From: Ryuthela nishihirai
Taxonomy: Eukaryota; Arthropoda; Arachnida; Araneae; Heptathelidae
Assembly: GCA_038380435.1 (NCBI GenBank)
Contig: JAWZYU010000010.1
Location: 49,138,135 to 49,202,134, forward strand
Direction of reading: 5' to 3'
DNA: 64,000 nucleotides
Numbering within the stretch: the stretch's first letter is position 1; every line of letters starts with the position of its first letter. Below are positions 41,059 through 53,118 of this stretch, piece by piece. The notes beneath the pieces are model-generated. The model worked only from the letters and a program-made list of their open reading frames with translations. It made no database searches and was not told the DNA's origin. The translations under genes and the position numbers were made by a program.

Positions 41059-41442
41059 TTTCAGAAGAGGTTGGGTTGTTTTACCTCTGAGCGGCACTTT
41101 TTTTTGCACACCATGGGCTAAATGGTCAGGTCACATGGACCCCGAAGGTTCCGAGAAGGTTGGGGGAGGGGACCCACTGGAACAGCTGTTGGGGGACGGA
41201 TGGTAGCCCCCCGTCAAGGCCATCCAGCGTGTTCTGTAACGTGCACAGGGTATGGCTCTCCCGCACATGGGGCCACGGCTTAACGTCCCATCCATCGGTG
41301 TCCCCTACTGACCGTGGGCAGGGCGGGGAATTTTGCGGAGATAAATCTCAACGCTGACCCAGCTGGGACTCGAACCTGGGAACTACAGATTACGAGACTG
41401 GCGCGCTGCCGACTGAGCCACCCCCGCCCCTTTCAGAAGAGG
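41059..41442 (-). mobile_element. SINE A with small internal deletion
   Basis: A minus-strand copy between 12-bp duplications TTTCAGAAGAGG (41059-41070 and 41431-41442). About 24 bp of the core between CGTCCCATCC and ATCGGTGTCC is missing compared with other copies. Confidence 0.93.
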
Positions 41443-42506
41443 AAATCTGACATAACATGCACAGCTATATGTAGGAAAAATTTCTTTCCACCCAACACAG
41501 TCACTCAGCATTGATTCTTTTCATAAAAAAAAAGATTCTGAAGTCTGAAGACGAACTTAATCTGCCAATTTATAAAGCAAGCAATGGGCAGAAGAACACT
41601 TGTTCAGCTCTAAAGCTTAATCTTGTATAGATATTTCTAAATGGATTTTAATAGCATATACAATTTACCGTTCTTGGTTTCATCGTTTGAGCAAAATTTT
41701 GTTAAGGATATTTCGCCAATTTCGTCCAAGGAGATCGATCCTTTGCAATCTGCGGCGAATCATTTCAATGTGAAGAAGCATCACCGATGTGGCACTGCAA
41801 AGTCTGAGATTCAAGTAACCAAACTGATTTTGTAAGCAACTTTAGTCGACGTGGGTATCTTAAGAGAACTCTACTTATGACTTTACAGACACCATTCAAC
41901 GTCTGTCATGCTTTGAAAACATTGCTGGAAACCATATTCTGAAATTCCTTTCAGTATTGCTATCACATTGTCATAAATGTCTTCGATTAATTCAGAATGA
42001 GATCATTGCTAGGAGTTATTCAGTTCTGCGAAAAAGTTACATGGGTTCCAGTTTGTTGAGTACTGTGAATGTTTCAAGACTGGTAGTTTTTTTAATTACC
42101 TTGTTGAAGGATGGGAAGATGCATTTTAGGAAGACTGTGGAAATAGATTTTGGATCGTGTCAACATGCTCTCTCTCTCAACTCCATGAAGCCCAATATTC
42201 GACCAAACACAAACAGCAGTCTTGGAGCATCCACCGTACTCTCCCGATCTTGCGTAAGAATATTTCATGTTCCCGAAATATATTCATGTTCCAAAAAAAA
42301 AATGTGTCCCCCCGAATTTTCATGTTCCTATATAAAACTCCTACATAAAATTTCGTTTCGAATCAATTGAATACATTCAAAGCAATGTGACAGCAGTACT
42401 GAAAGATGTTTCACACAGTGATTTTTAGCGATGTTTTCAGGAGCGCGAAAAAGTCAGCAGGTGAGTCAGTTGAAGGTGATTACATAGATTAAACCTTAGT
42501 GACACA
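41443..42506. other. AT-rich non-coding DNA
   Basis: Frames of 64 and 137 codons cross it without motifs. TTCATGTTCC recurs three times near 42260-42330. Nothing else was recognised. Confidence 0.4.
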
Positions 42507-42723
42507 ATATTATAAAAATAAATACCCCCTCAAGCAGCTGCTTGCCATAGAGGTCTGACAGGAGCCTGTCAGTTTATATGCCATAGTAGAAGGTTTGAGA
42601 GGATGGCAGGACCTCAGCAGAAAAACGACACAAACAGCCATGCCTTACCCGGGGCTCGAACCCAAGTCCCTTATATCAGTAGCCAAGCGCGGTAACCACT
42701 CGGCCATGGGACGGCATATTATA
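42507..42723 (-). mobile_element. SINE B, full length
   Basis: A minus-strand copy between duplications ATATTATA (42507-42514 and 42716-42723). All family blocks are present, including the reversed B-box GGGCTCGAACCC. Confidence 0.92.
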
Positions 42724-43443
42724 CAACAAACAAAATATACTGCCACTAAGGAAATTATATATATATATTTATCAACTATCTTTTTGTATAAAAAAACAAG
42801 ATTTAATTCCAATTAGAAATCCTAATTTTAACTCCAGAGTTTTGGGTTTACAATTTTATGTAGAAAAATCGAAAAAGGAAATTTTCCATAAAAATTTTTA
42901 TTTCATTGTGAGTAAATTTTTTTAATTCACTGGAGTATGCAATAAGAAACGAAAAATGTTCTACAACTTTTAAGAAATGTTTGCGTGTATATTTGTCAAA
43001 GTTAGAAAACATTGAATGTATGTTTACTGTGATTAAATAATTTTTTGATAGTATTTATATAGGAACTGATATCTGGTAAAACTGCATATCCACACTACTC
43101 GTGATAGTTAATTTTTTTTATTTACTTTATTTTCTTTAACAAAAATCAATTATTTTTTTTTATAACCTGGAAGAGCTCCAAAGCTCCTTGGTTGGTCACA
43201 TACAAACTATTGATGTTTTTACTTAGTTTTGTGCTTTTATTGTTTCACTGTTTTTTGTAAAGTGTTGTATTGATAATGTATTTGACAAAGTGTTGTGCAT
43301 TGTGTGTTTATTGTCTTCGTGTATTTCTTTATGTTATAATAAATTTGAAATTTGAAATTTTGAATTGAGTTGAGGGCTAATTCCGTGACTACGTGAGAAA
43401 GAGATCCATATCTTTCTCACGTAACATGCCGACGTAACTTAAC
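42724..43443. other. AT-rich non-coding DNA with a short hairpin
   Basis: A 13-bp perfect inverted repeat, TACGTGAGAAAGA (43390-43402) and its complement (43411-43423), lies just before the SINE A cluster. No gene recognised. Confidence 0.5.
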
Positions 43444-44095
43444 ATGCCCGTTAAAGAACACAATGGGTGGCCTTGACGAGAGGCTACCATTAGTCAATAA
43501 AATCTCCTAAAAGTTGTTTCAGTGAATCCCCTTTCGCAACTTCTATGAACCTTTGAGATCTTTGTGACTTGGTCATTTAGCCCATTGTGTGCAAAAAAAG
43601 TGCTGTTCAGAGATAAAACAACTTGAAACAACAATCCAATCCGTACCCTACAGATCTCTACCCTCTGGGGTTTTTGCGACCTGCCATTTAGCCCAATGTG
43701 TACATAAAATTTCTGTTCAAAGGCAAAATAACTCAATCCAATGTCTCGTAATCTGTAGTTTCCAGGTTCGAGTTTCAGCTGGGCCAGCATTGAGATTTAT
43801 CTCAGCAAAACTTCCCGCTTTGCCTGCGATCAGTAGGAGACACCGATTGGCTTGAAAAGACCGCCATCTGTCGGATGGAACGTTAAGTCGTGGCCATACC
43901 TGCGCACGTTAAAAAATATGCTGGATGGCCTTGACGGGAGGTTACCATCTGTCTCCCAACAACTGTTCCCGTGGTCCTCTCCCCTTCCCCAATCTTCTCT
44001 GAGCTTTCGGGGTCCTTGTGACCTAGCCATTTAGCTCATGGCGTGCAAATAAAGTGCTGCTCAGAGGTAAAACAACCCAACTAAATCCAATCTTC
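43444..44095 (+). mobile_element. Cluster of three SINE A pieces
   Basis: All on the plus strand: a head-less diverged copy (43444-43640), a tail-only piece (43665-43740), and a nearly full copy (43741-44095) that starts inside the head at CTCGTAATCTGTAGTTTCC. They may come from repeated insertion at the A-rich tail or from tandem duplication. Confidence 0.8.
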
Positions 44096-45331
44096 TTTTA
44101 TTACCATATTTCAAAAAAAAAAACATTCTGTTTTTCGGGTATTGTGCCAGAAAGCCTCATTCTTTTGCTGTCTTTAAATAAAGATCTTTAAGTCACCTCG
44201 AATCGTGGATAAGCCAAACGAATCTAAGAACTATTGATCTACTCTGTCATAACTTTTTTTATCCCAGATGCTACTATGTTAATCCATTTAACCACAATTC
44301 ATCACCCGAAATCAATAGCATCCAAAAAAATAGTAATTTATCTTTTCTGAGGCTTAAATAATAGATCCTATTACACTCAGCTGACTGCTAAATCAATAAA
44401 ATACTCTTAGAGTGACACTTAACTTTGGATAATAACAGTGAGATAAAATACTAGAGAGAGAAAAAAGATTTGATCCGTTCAAAAAGAAAGCATAAACAAA
44501 TCTACAGAAAGCATATTCAACAACAAAGGAAGGACACTGAATTAAATAACGTACATTTCTGTGGTGTTTATGTCTGGTCGCATTTCTCGTTACTCTCGCC
44601 ATCTTCTAGCTCCAAAGACACTTATTTTTGTGGAAGCCGACGGCAAAATGCTTTTTTCCTTCTCCCTAAGAACATCTGCGTTTTTGTGCTGACAATGTTA
44701 ACACTTTTCGCTCACATTTCTTAAGCGCACGATGGCATCCCGCAGAGAGCTGCAGGGGGTTTCCTTTTATTTATTCAACTGATCATCAATCATTCTGAAG
44801 CTGCCAAAGCATGGGCCACTTCTCTTCCAAGAGCTTAAGGAAGAGGAGACTTTTTAGAAAAAAAAAAGAAGCTGTCAAGCATCTATTTGAATGAAGATAT
44901 CGGTCGGTTCTTTTTACTGAAATGTGGGAAATAAAGATCAAAATAAAAATGACAACTTGTTTGCCTTCGAAAAAAGTTTGTTGCTGCTTCTTACGATATT
45001 TTTATAGAAAAAGAGATAAACTCAAATAAGTCTCTTAATATTACTCATTAAGTATCATTATAAAAAAGAAAGCGTTGTGGAAAATTAGTGAATGGATCAT
45101 TCTCAGAAAATGTAGCGATGTTTAAAAGAGACTTGTGCAGGGGTGTAAATGGGGAGTCTTAAATTAGGGGCTCTTTTTTGTGCGAGGAATGAAGAATAAT
45201 TCCAGTCACCTTATGTGTCATCAGTTCATAATATCCTTCATTCATAATATTAAACATTAAATTACATTTAGAATGCCCCTCTCGGCTATTGAAAGGAGAT
45301 GGAGGAATACAGAATCCTATGGTTATAACTC
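44096..45331. other. AT-rich non-coding DNA
   Basis: No domain or repeat recognised. Confidence 0.45.
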
Positions 45332-45733
45332 AATGTGTGGTGGGTTGGGTTGTTATACCTCTGAGCGGCACTTTTTTGCACACTATGGGCTAAATGACCA
45401 GGTGACATGGACCCCGAAGGCTAAGAGAAGGTTGGAGAGGGGACCCACTGGAACAGCTGTTGAGAGATAGAGTTGACAGATCAAGGCCATCCAGCGTGTT
45501 CTTTAACGTGCACAGGGTATGGCTCTCCCGCACACGGAGCCACGGCTTAACGTCCCATCCGACGGACGGCGGTCTTTCGAAACCCATCGGTGTCCCCTAC
45601 TGACCGTGAGCAGGGCGAGTAGTTTTGCGGAGATAAATCTCAGCGCTGGCCCAGCTGGGACTCGAACCTGGGAACTGCAGATTACGAGCCTGGCGCGCTA
45701 CCGACTGAGCCACTCCGCTCCAAATGTGCGGTG
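45332..45733 (-). mobile_element. SINE A with target-site duplication
   Basis: A minus-strand copy with flanks AATGTGTGGTG (45332-45342) and AATGTGCGGTG (45723-45733), differing by one base. A small rearrangement GATAGAGTTGACAGATC replaces the usual GACAGATGGTAGCC block. Confidence 0.9.
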
Positions 45734-45782
45734 TTATAACTTTCGAAATCACTTTCTGTAATGCTCAACGTTGTAGAAGCAT

Positions 45783-45990
45783 TGTTTTACCTCTCAGCAG
45801 CATTTCTCGTGTACAAAATGGGCTAAATGGCTAAATGGACCACAAAGGTTGTGGGAAAGGAATCCACTCGAAAGCCTACTAGGAGACAGAAAGAAGCCTC
45901 CCATCGAAATCCACCCAGTGTGTTCGTTGACGTGCACAAGGCATGACTCTCCTGCACACACAGGGCTACTGCCTAAAGTCTCCTCACCCA
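45783..45990 (-). mobile_element. SINE A, head-truncated old copy
   Basis: Begins TTGTTTTACCTCTCAGCAGC and runs to the GTGCACAAGGCATGACTC block, then loses similarity before the tRNA-like head. A 10-bp direct repeat (GGCTAAATGG) sits near its start. Confidence 0.8.
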
Positions 45991-46325
45991 GACATTTCCA
46001 TGTCTGGTTACTTTTTGAATGGAACGCCACTTTCAAAGCTCCCAACTTTGAAAATAATTTTTTAGAGAAAAGGTTACTGGATATTGTTCGAAGATCTCAC
46101 TCAAATACCTTAAAATATCTATTTTTTAGCAATTTTCGTTTAATATTTAAAGAATTATCAAAACTGAAACATTTAACTGTAACTTTTGCTATTCATGAAA
46201 AGTTATTTCCAATAAATTTCATTCATTCATGACTCCTAGTTCGTACGAGCCTTCTACAACAAATCGTTCACTAACACAAACGTAATATTTGAAGTTGGTG
46301 TGCGATTTCTTCAATTTTTCATCAC
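45991..46325. other. AT-rich non-coding DNA
   Basis: No feature recognised. Confidence 0.4.
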
Positions 46326-46712
46326 TGTCGGGGGTGACTCAGTCGGAAGGGTGCCAAGCTCGTAAACAAGCTTCAGTTCCAGGTTCGAGTCCCAGCTGAG
46401 CCAGCGTTGAGATTTATCTCCGCAAAACTTCCCGCCCTGCCCTCGGTCAGTAGGGGACATCGATGGGCTTGGAAATGCCGCCATCCGTCGGTTGGGAGGT
46501 TCCCGTGACTCCTTCTGCGGGAGAGCCATACCCTGTGCACGTTAAAGAACACGTTGGTTGGCCTTGACGGAAGGTTACCATCTGTCTCCTAACAGCTGTC
46601 CAGTGGGTCTCTTCCCCCAACCTTCTCTGAGCCTTCGGATTTCTTGTGACCTGGCCATTTAGCCCATTGTGTGCAAAAAAGGTGCCGCTCACAACTAAAA
46701 CAACCCAGCTCA
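46326..46712 (+). mobile_element. SINE A, moderately diverged
   Basis: A full-length plus-strand copy from GGGGGTGACTCAGTCGGAAG to AAAACAACCCAGC. The core has lost part of the GGGACGTTAAGCCG block. Confidence 0.88.
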
Positions 46713-47236
46713 TTAATTTTGGGGGAAAGTGTTTAGGAAGAGTCCGACAGTGGTTTCTGCTGTTAAGTGTTCGGCTTCGATAACTCCTTTAAGTATAAAG
46801 CGAATATTATTGAGAACTGAGATTTAGAGAGATTGCTCTCAAATTTAAGAGCTTTGAATATGGCTTTCTGTTCTCAATAACATGGAAGTGCCCAGTTACA
46901 TTTTCTAATGCAGTGTATATACACTCCAGAAAAAACGGAAAACAACACTTAATTATGGGGGAGACACGACAGCCACGCGATCCGCAACATTTTTGTTTAC
47001 GCCAGGGCAGTTCAACCTTTTCTTCACCGGCTAGCAGTGACGTATTAAGTTGACATCGGGCCCTCACACGAGAATTCATCATGACTCTCTCCTCAAACGT
47101 TTTTTAGACAAAAATGAAAATTATATAAAGAGTGCGAGGATCTTGTCCTTTTTTTACCATCCTGCTATTAATAGCCACCCGTAATAATAAACATTTCCAA
47201 AAAGAAGCAAGTGATCCATGTCCTCCTCCCACCCTT
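46713..47236. other. Non-coding DNA
   Basis: No feature recognised. The 91-codon minus frame at 46807-47082 has no motif. Confidence 0.4.
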
Positions 47237-47622
47237 TGGGTTGGGTTGTTTTACCTCTGAGCGGCACTTTTTTGCACACCATGGGCTAATGGCCAGGTCA
47301 CATGGACCCCGAAGGCTCAGAGAAGGTTGGGGGAGGGGACCCACTGGAACAGCTGTTGGGAGACAGATGGTAGCCTCCCGTCAAGGCCATCCAGCGTGTT
47401 CTTTAACGTGCACAGGGTATGGCTCTCCCGCACACGGGGCCACGGCTTAACGTCCCATCCGACGGACAACGGTCTTCCCAAGCCCATCGGTGTCCCCTAC
47501 TGACCGTGGGCAGGGCGGGGAATTTTGCGGAGATAAATCTCAACGCTGATCCAGCTGGGACTCGAACCTGGGAACTACAGATTACGAGCCTGGCGCGCTA
47601 CCGACTGAGCCCCCCTCCCCCC
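47237..47622 (-). mobile_element. SINE A, full length
   Basis: A minus-strand copy ending in a long C run. The short duplication CCCTTTG lies on both sides (near 47232 and 47625). Confidence 0.9.
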
Positions 47623-48152
47623 CCCCCCCTTTGAGAATGCTACTAATGGTAATGGAGGCAAAAATTATTAAACTTGTTCGTATTTCGCGCATTTTTCAAG
47701 AAATTTTTCAAGTAATTCTAAAAACGAGGACGAAATACTATACTGCACTGAAATCTAATCTCTTGTTTTTTTAATTTTCTCTAGATTGGTTGCGTCACTT
47801 GGTCTCCCCCTTTTTTTTTTAGATCCGTGCCTCGAACCATGGTAGCTACATCTCTGCTGACTAACTGATTTTCATTAGCGATTGATGATTAAGTGGTATC
47901 CTTTTTTAATTAAGAGCTCATCTTCATTTTAGATGCAATTATCAGGAACTATTCTATCAGCACTATTGCTTCTATCAGCACTATGCTAATTAAACAGAGT
48001 TTCTTCTATCAGCACTATGCTAATTAAACAGAGAAACTTTCCTGTGTTTTTCTCTAAAAATTAACCGCTTTAAATTGAATTCCAGTTCCCAATGGCAGGA
48101 AAATAATAATACCAATATTTATACTCAGCTGACCGGATACTCCTGGTTTAAA
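47623..48152. other. Non-coding DNA with a short tandem repeat
   Basis: TTGAGAATGCTACTAATGGT near 47630 also appears, slightly changed, near 32280, so an unclassified dispersed repeat is present. TCTATCAGCACTAT starts at 47953, 47970 and 48005, the last two being a 35-bp tandem repeat. Confidence 0.55.
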
Positions 48153-48280
48153 AAAATACCCCCTCAAGCAGCTGCTTGCCACAGAGGTCTGACAGGAGCC
48201 TGTCAGTTTATATGCCATAATAGAAGGATCTGAGAGGATGGCAACACCTCAGCAGAAAACAACACAAACGTCCTTAAGGC
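48153..48280 (-). mobile_element. SINE B, head-truncated
   Basis: Contains the tail (AATACCCCCTCAAGCAGCTG), the hairpin block and the CCTCAGCAGAAAACAACAC block, then stops before the tRNA-like head. Confidence 0.88.
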
Positions 48281-48359
48281 TAATAAAAAAAATTATTTGA
48301 ACAAATTTATTTATTGCGTTAGCATAACATTATTTGCCAAAATACCTCATCTAAAAAAG

Positions 48360-48750
48360 GAGGGGTGGGATTGGCTCAGTCGGTAGCGCTCCAGGCTCGT
48401 AATCTATAGTTCCCATGTTCGAGTCCCAGCTGGGTCAGCGTCGAGATTTATCTCCGCAAAATTCCCCGCCTTGCCCTCGGTCAGTAGGTGATACTGATAG
48501 GCTTGGAAAGACCACCGTCCGTCGCATGGGACGTTAAGCCGTGGTACCGTGTATGGGAGAGCCATAGCCTGTGCACATTAAAGAACACGCTGGATGACCT
48601 TGACGGGAGTCTACCATCTGTCTCCCAACAGCTCTTCCAGTGGGTCTCCACCCCCAACCTTCTCTGAGCCTTCGAGGTCCATGTGACCTGGCCATTTAGC
48701 CCATGGTGTGCAAAAAAGTGCCGCTCAGAGGTAAAACAACCCAACCCAAT
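48360..48750 (+). mobile_element. SINE A, full length
   Basis: A plus-strand copy from GAGGGGTGGGATTGGCTCAG to ACAACCCAACCCAAT. A few substitutions. The flanking duplication is not clear. Confidence 0.9.
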
Positions 48751-49148
48751 CTACGAAACGATAGAAGCACAAAATGTCTGCCCTACTGCGATGACGCAAT
48801 AACTGAACTTCCTGATTCGAAACTTAAATTACGATTCAGCAACTCAAGTCACTGATAAGAATGAAGTAATATTTATGCAAATCTTAGTCTGTTTACGTTT
48901 CGTCCCGATTTCTCGTTCTCCGTGGTTTAAAGAGATCTCGACATGCACTGTTTTCATACTTCTTGGAACTAACGCAGGCTTTCTAGAAGAGACTGCGATG
49001 TGAATATTAGATGGCGGAATTCTTATGCAAATAGCGAACGGAGTTAATTAAAACGAAGACGTGATTTAAATTCCTGCCAGAAGCGAACGCAAAACCCAAA
49101 CCTGACAACGATATCATAACAGCTCATAGATAAAACGAATAATTTTTT
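48751..49148. other. AT-rich non-coding DNA
   Basis: No feature recognised. Confidence 0.4.
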
Positions 49149-49427
49149 TTTAAAACAACCCATTTTCCTATATGCGCCCTAAAAAGTACAAAATAAATCA
49201 TATCTATGGTGAAATCGGTCACTGAATTCGTATTCACTTCAAAAGAAGATAGGGCGCCGATGGAGCACCTCAAAGCTCCCAAATTTGAAATTAATTAATT
49301 TAGTCGGCGCCGTATTTTCCTTTGAAATGATTGCGAACTCAGTGACTGATTGCACCATCGATATGATTTTGTTCATTTTTTATCCTTTTCAATGCGTACG
49401 TAGGAAGATGGGTAAGTTTTTAATTCA
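49149..49427. repeat. Foldback element / MITE with arms of about 120 bp
   Basis: The left arm (about 49149-49261) contains ATCATATCTATGGTGAAATC, GGTCACTGAATTCG and GGGCGCCGA. The right arm (about 49308-49427) carries the inverted counterparts TCGGCGCCG, GAACTCAGTGACTGATTGCA and CACCATCGATATGA. The loop is about 45 bp. The arms are imperfect, roughly three-quarters alike by eye. No ORF. Confidence 0.8.
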
Positions 49428-49762
49428 TTTACTTATTTTTTTTCTTTATCCACTATAAGCTCCAACATTCAGAAACTTTCCTCTGAATGACTCATAAACA
49501 TCGACCACAATTTTCCTTTCCCTTTTTTAGAGTCGTGTAGAGAGAGTTTAAACCTCGTCTTTAAAAACAAAACTTAAATTAGTTTTTCACATGCTAAAAA
49601 AAACCCCGTTTTTTCTAATTTTCACACATATTTTCACAAAAAAACCACAAGAAACGTACTTTTTCCCTCATCCCTCATAACTTTTCCCATGGATTTTTGT
49701 ATAATTCTCGAACCCCTTTTACTGTGCCAGAACTCTCATTTATGCTACTACTGAGGTAGCTG
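49428..49762. other. AT-rich non-coding DNA
   Basis: No feature recognised. Confidence 0.4.
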
Positions 49763-50203
49763 GGCGGGGGCGGCTCAGTCGGTAGCGCGCCAGGCTCGTA
49801 ATCTGTAGTTCCCAGGTTCGAGTCCCAGCTGAATCAGCGTTGAGATTATCTCCGCAAAATTCCGCGCCCTGCCCACGGTCAGCAGGGGACACCGATGGGC
49901 TTGGAAGGCCGCCGTCCGTCGGATGGAACGTTAAGCAGTGTCCTCGTGTGCGCGAGAGCCATACCCTATGCACGTTATAGAACACGTTGGATGGCCTTGA
50001 CGGGAGGCTACCATCTGTCTCCCAAAAGCTCTTCCAGTGGGTCCCCTCCCCCAACCTTCTCTGAGCCTTCGGGGTTCTTGTGACCTGGTCATTTAGCCCA
50101 TGGTGTGCAAAAAAGTGTCGCTCAGAGGTAAAATAACCCAACTGACCTGTCCATTTATCCATTGTTGTACAAACAAGCGCCACTCAGAGGTAAAACCCAA
50201 TTC
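49763..50203 (+). mobile_element. SINE A plus an extra tail piece
   Basis: A full-length copy at 49763-50145 is followed directly by a second, diverged tail (50146-50203: GACCTGTCCATTTATCCATT, CGCCACTCAGAGGTAAAACC). Confidence 0.88.
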
Positions 50204-50811
50204 TTTGCTCGTATATTTCACAATAATAGTCTTTAACATTTCATACCGTTCGCATGCTTCCATTGATTGGTTTCCTGTTATATCCGTCCTCCTCCTCCAT
50301 AACAACGATTTCGTCTTCATCTCGAAGTCCATCCAAACAGTTACGGCGTGACAAGAATCTTGATTAACGCTCTGAGTGCTTGTTTAACATTAGCATCCAG
50401 TGACCTCCTCCCATTCCAGATAATGATATTTGTACATCTTTGTTCCCCACAGCGCAGAAGGGAGAGATAAACAAAGAGGCCGGGAGTAACTTCACCAGCA
50501 GTGCCTTACATTTCCTTATTCTATTAAAAGAGAGGTTCTCACAACAAAAACTGTTTTTCCTTTACAAACCTAGTAATTTCGTAACGCGTTCTCTACAAAA
50601 GAGCATCCCTTAATGTTCTGAAATGGAAAATTAGTTCAAGCTTAGACATTTCCTTATTTAAGACTCAAATACCAAATCAATGGAATCTTTCCGAAAGTCT
50701 TCTAGCAAATCAAAAGTAAACGACAGCATTATTATAAGATATTATATCACTGTTAAGTAACAAAACAGTGATATAATATCTATTATATCATAAGCTTTAT
50801 TTTAGGGTATC
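50204..50811. other. AT-rich non-coding DNA with an 18-bp hairpin
   Basis: A perfect 18-bp inverted repeat, AGATATTATATCACTGTT (50737-50754) and its complement (50764-50781), has a 9-base loop. No gene recognised. Confidence 0.6.
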
Positions 50812-51041
50812 TATTGGGGGATGACCGTCCCGTGGCCGAGTGGTTAGCACGCTGGGCTACTGATTTAAGGGACCTGGGTTCGAGCCCCGGGTAAGGCATG
50901 AATATAGCAATATTTTTCTGCTGAGGTCCCGCCATCCTCTCAGACCTTCTACTGTGGCGTATAAACTGGCAGGCTCCTGTCAGACCTTTGTGGCAAGCAG
51001 CTGCTTGAGGGGGTATATATTTTTTTATTATAGGGGGATGA
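50812..51041 (+). mobile_element. SINE B, full length (reference copy)
   Basis: About 203 bp: tRNA-like head with A-box TGGCCGAGTGG and B-box GGTTCGAGCCC, then TTTTTCTGCTGAGGTCCCGC, a hairpin-forming block GGCAGGCTCCTGTCAG, and a tail with the palindrome AGCAGCTGCT followed by TGAGGGGGTAT. The flanking duplication contains GGGGGATGA (to 50824; about 51033-51041). It is tRNA-derived and RNA polymerase III-transcribed by family analogy, with no protein. Confidence 0.92.
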
Positions 51042-51091
51042 GAGTAGATATTTAATCAAATATATAGTTAGTGTCATAGGTAGTTTATATT

Positions 51092-51284
51092 AAAAATAAA
51101 TACCCCCTCAAGCAGCTGCTTGGCACAGAGGTCTGACAGGAGCCTGTCAGTTTATATGCCATAGTAGAAATTCTGTGAGGATGGCCTCAGCAGAAAAACA
51201 ATCAAACGCCCATGCCTTATCCGGGACTAGATACCCAGATCCTTTAGATCAGTAGCCAAGAGCGATAACCGCTCGGCCACGGAC
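51092..51284 (-). mobile_element. SINE B, minus strand
   Basis: A full-length but diverged copy lying tail-to-tail with the preceding SINE B. The B-box region reads GGGACTAGATACCC on plus, so the promoter is damaged. Confidence 0.88.
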
Positions 51285-51723
51285 GCTATTTTATCTAATC
51301 ATTGAATTGTCACCACCTAACCCTCTATATATTTTAAAATAGGCGTTTTACGGTAAAAATGTGACTCACAGTAAATTAAAGATTTCGAACAATGCTATTT
51401 CAATATCGATGTTCAACAATCAGTAGTTAAAGAATCATGGAAACTTGAACATTAAATGACAACAATGCTAGACAAAAGGGATTTACCATTGAAGCCAATT
51501 GAAACAGAAATAAAAAGCATTATTGAAACATAACAACTTATTTTTCGACATTTTTCACAACAGTAACATTTCATAAAATTTTCTGCAAAAAAATTAATTT
51601 AAACATAATAAGTATTTTTTTAAACCATTTAATGGAGTAAATACACATTTTAGAAATTTTCATAATGAATATTTAATATTAAACAGTTACGAAAAAATTT
51701 TGTAAAACAAAGTAATTCACTGC
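51285..51723. other. AT-rich non-coding DNA
   Basis: No feature recognised. Confidence 0.4.
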
Positions 51724-52247
51724 TTAACCCTCTCACGACTAAGGGAAACATTTTTCCCCATTTTAAAATTGGTGATTGTCGTATTTAATTATAACCTTAT
51801 CTGCATTTTTTATACAGAATGTCAAAATAGAACGTATGCCGAACGCAATTACGTAAACGGGAACGTTTAGTCCGTGTCCATCTTTGCAATAATGTTGCAT
51901 CTGTGCAATGTCCATCTTTGCTTCACAACCAAAAGAAATTGCTTCGCAGAATATCATAATTAGCACATCATTTTGTATAGTAATTTTATTTTATTATTTT
52001 GTATTATTTTAGTTAACATTTTGTTCTATAAACCAACAAATAAAAGACATTGCATAATAAGCCTAACTATAATTTGTGTTACCTTTATAGTCCATTGGGA
52101 AAAATATTTCCCATAAAATTCCAAAAAAACTACACATTGTTATGTATTTTTCTTATGATTTTTATTTATTTTACGTCTAAACAAACTAAAATAAACAGTT
52201 AATACTAATATTTACTCTTAGAAACCTTATGGTCCTGAAAGGGTTAA
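51724..52247. mobile_element. piggyBac-like MITE (516 bp)
   Basis: The element 51728-52243 is flanked by TTAA on both sides (51724-51727, 52244-52247), the piggyBac target. Inverted ends: CCCTCTCACGACTAAGGG at the left and, reverse-complemented, CCCTTTCAGGACCATAAGG at the right. Internally, short GGGAAAxATTTxCCC-like palindromes appear (near 51743 and 52099). There is no transposase. Confidence 0.8.
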
Positions 52248-52691
52248 TATTCCAGCTTCCATAACGTTTTAAATAGTGAACGGATATTGTTGAAAATCGA
52301 GATTTAAATATCTCTAATTGTTATTATCTTTGATTTATCATCAATCGTATTTTTCCATTAAATGCATATTTTAGAAGTTAATAGAGCGTCGAGGTTAGAT
52401 TCCCATTGACATACAAAGGGAGTCGGAAAACAACTGAGAATATTTTATTGTATATTAGAATACTGTTTAGAAGCCTCGCGAATGACCCATTGGGTAATCA
52501 TACTGTCTCGTAACCATGACAACAATTGTTTAGTTTCTCGTGATATTCCGTTACGCATAGAAATAGTTGGAAGCGAGGATCTTTGAAGCCGCCGATTAAA
52601 CTTATTTTTGTGACTGTTTAACAGTTTTATTCAACAAAAAAAACATACATTTACATTGCATAAAAGTTTATAAGATCTTGAAATAAAAAAT

Positions 52692-52940
52692 CTGTGGCAA
52701 GCAACTGCTTGAAGAGGTATTTATTTTTATAGCCGTACCATGGCCGAGTGGTTAGCGCACTTGGCTACTGATCTAAGGGACCCGGGTTCGAGTCCCGGGT
52801 AAGGCATGAATGTACGTGTTGTTTTTCTGCTGAGGTCCTGCCATCCTCTCAGACCTTCTACTGTGGCATATAAACTGACAGGCTCCTGTCAGACCTCTGT
52901 GGCAAACAGCTGCTTGAGGGAGTATTTATTTTTTATTTAA
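52692..52940 (+). mobile_element. SINE B tail piece followed by full SINE B
   Basis: A tail-only piece (52692-52731, CTGTGGCAAGCAACTGCTTG) is followed without spacer by a complete copy (52733-52940, A-box TGGCCGAGTGG, B-box GGTTCGAGTCC). Together they look like a partial dimer or insertion at an older tail. Confidence 0.88.
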
Positions 52941-53118
52941 TGTTATCTAATTCCCACGCAAGAAAGTACCCGCGTATGAAAGCAAGCATTTGTACATCGC
53001 CGTGAAGCCCAATAAGGCTTATCCGCAGGGAATATAACCTATGCTTTAAAAGTGTGTAAGTCATGGTGTTTGTTCTACCAGTTCATTACCTTCGAAGTAA
53101 CCAAATTTTTAGTAACGG

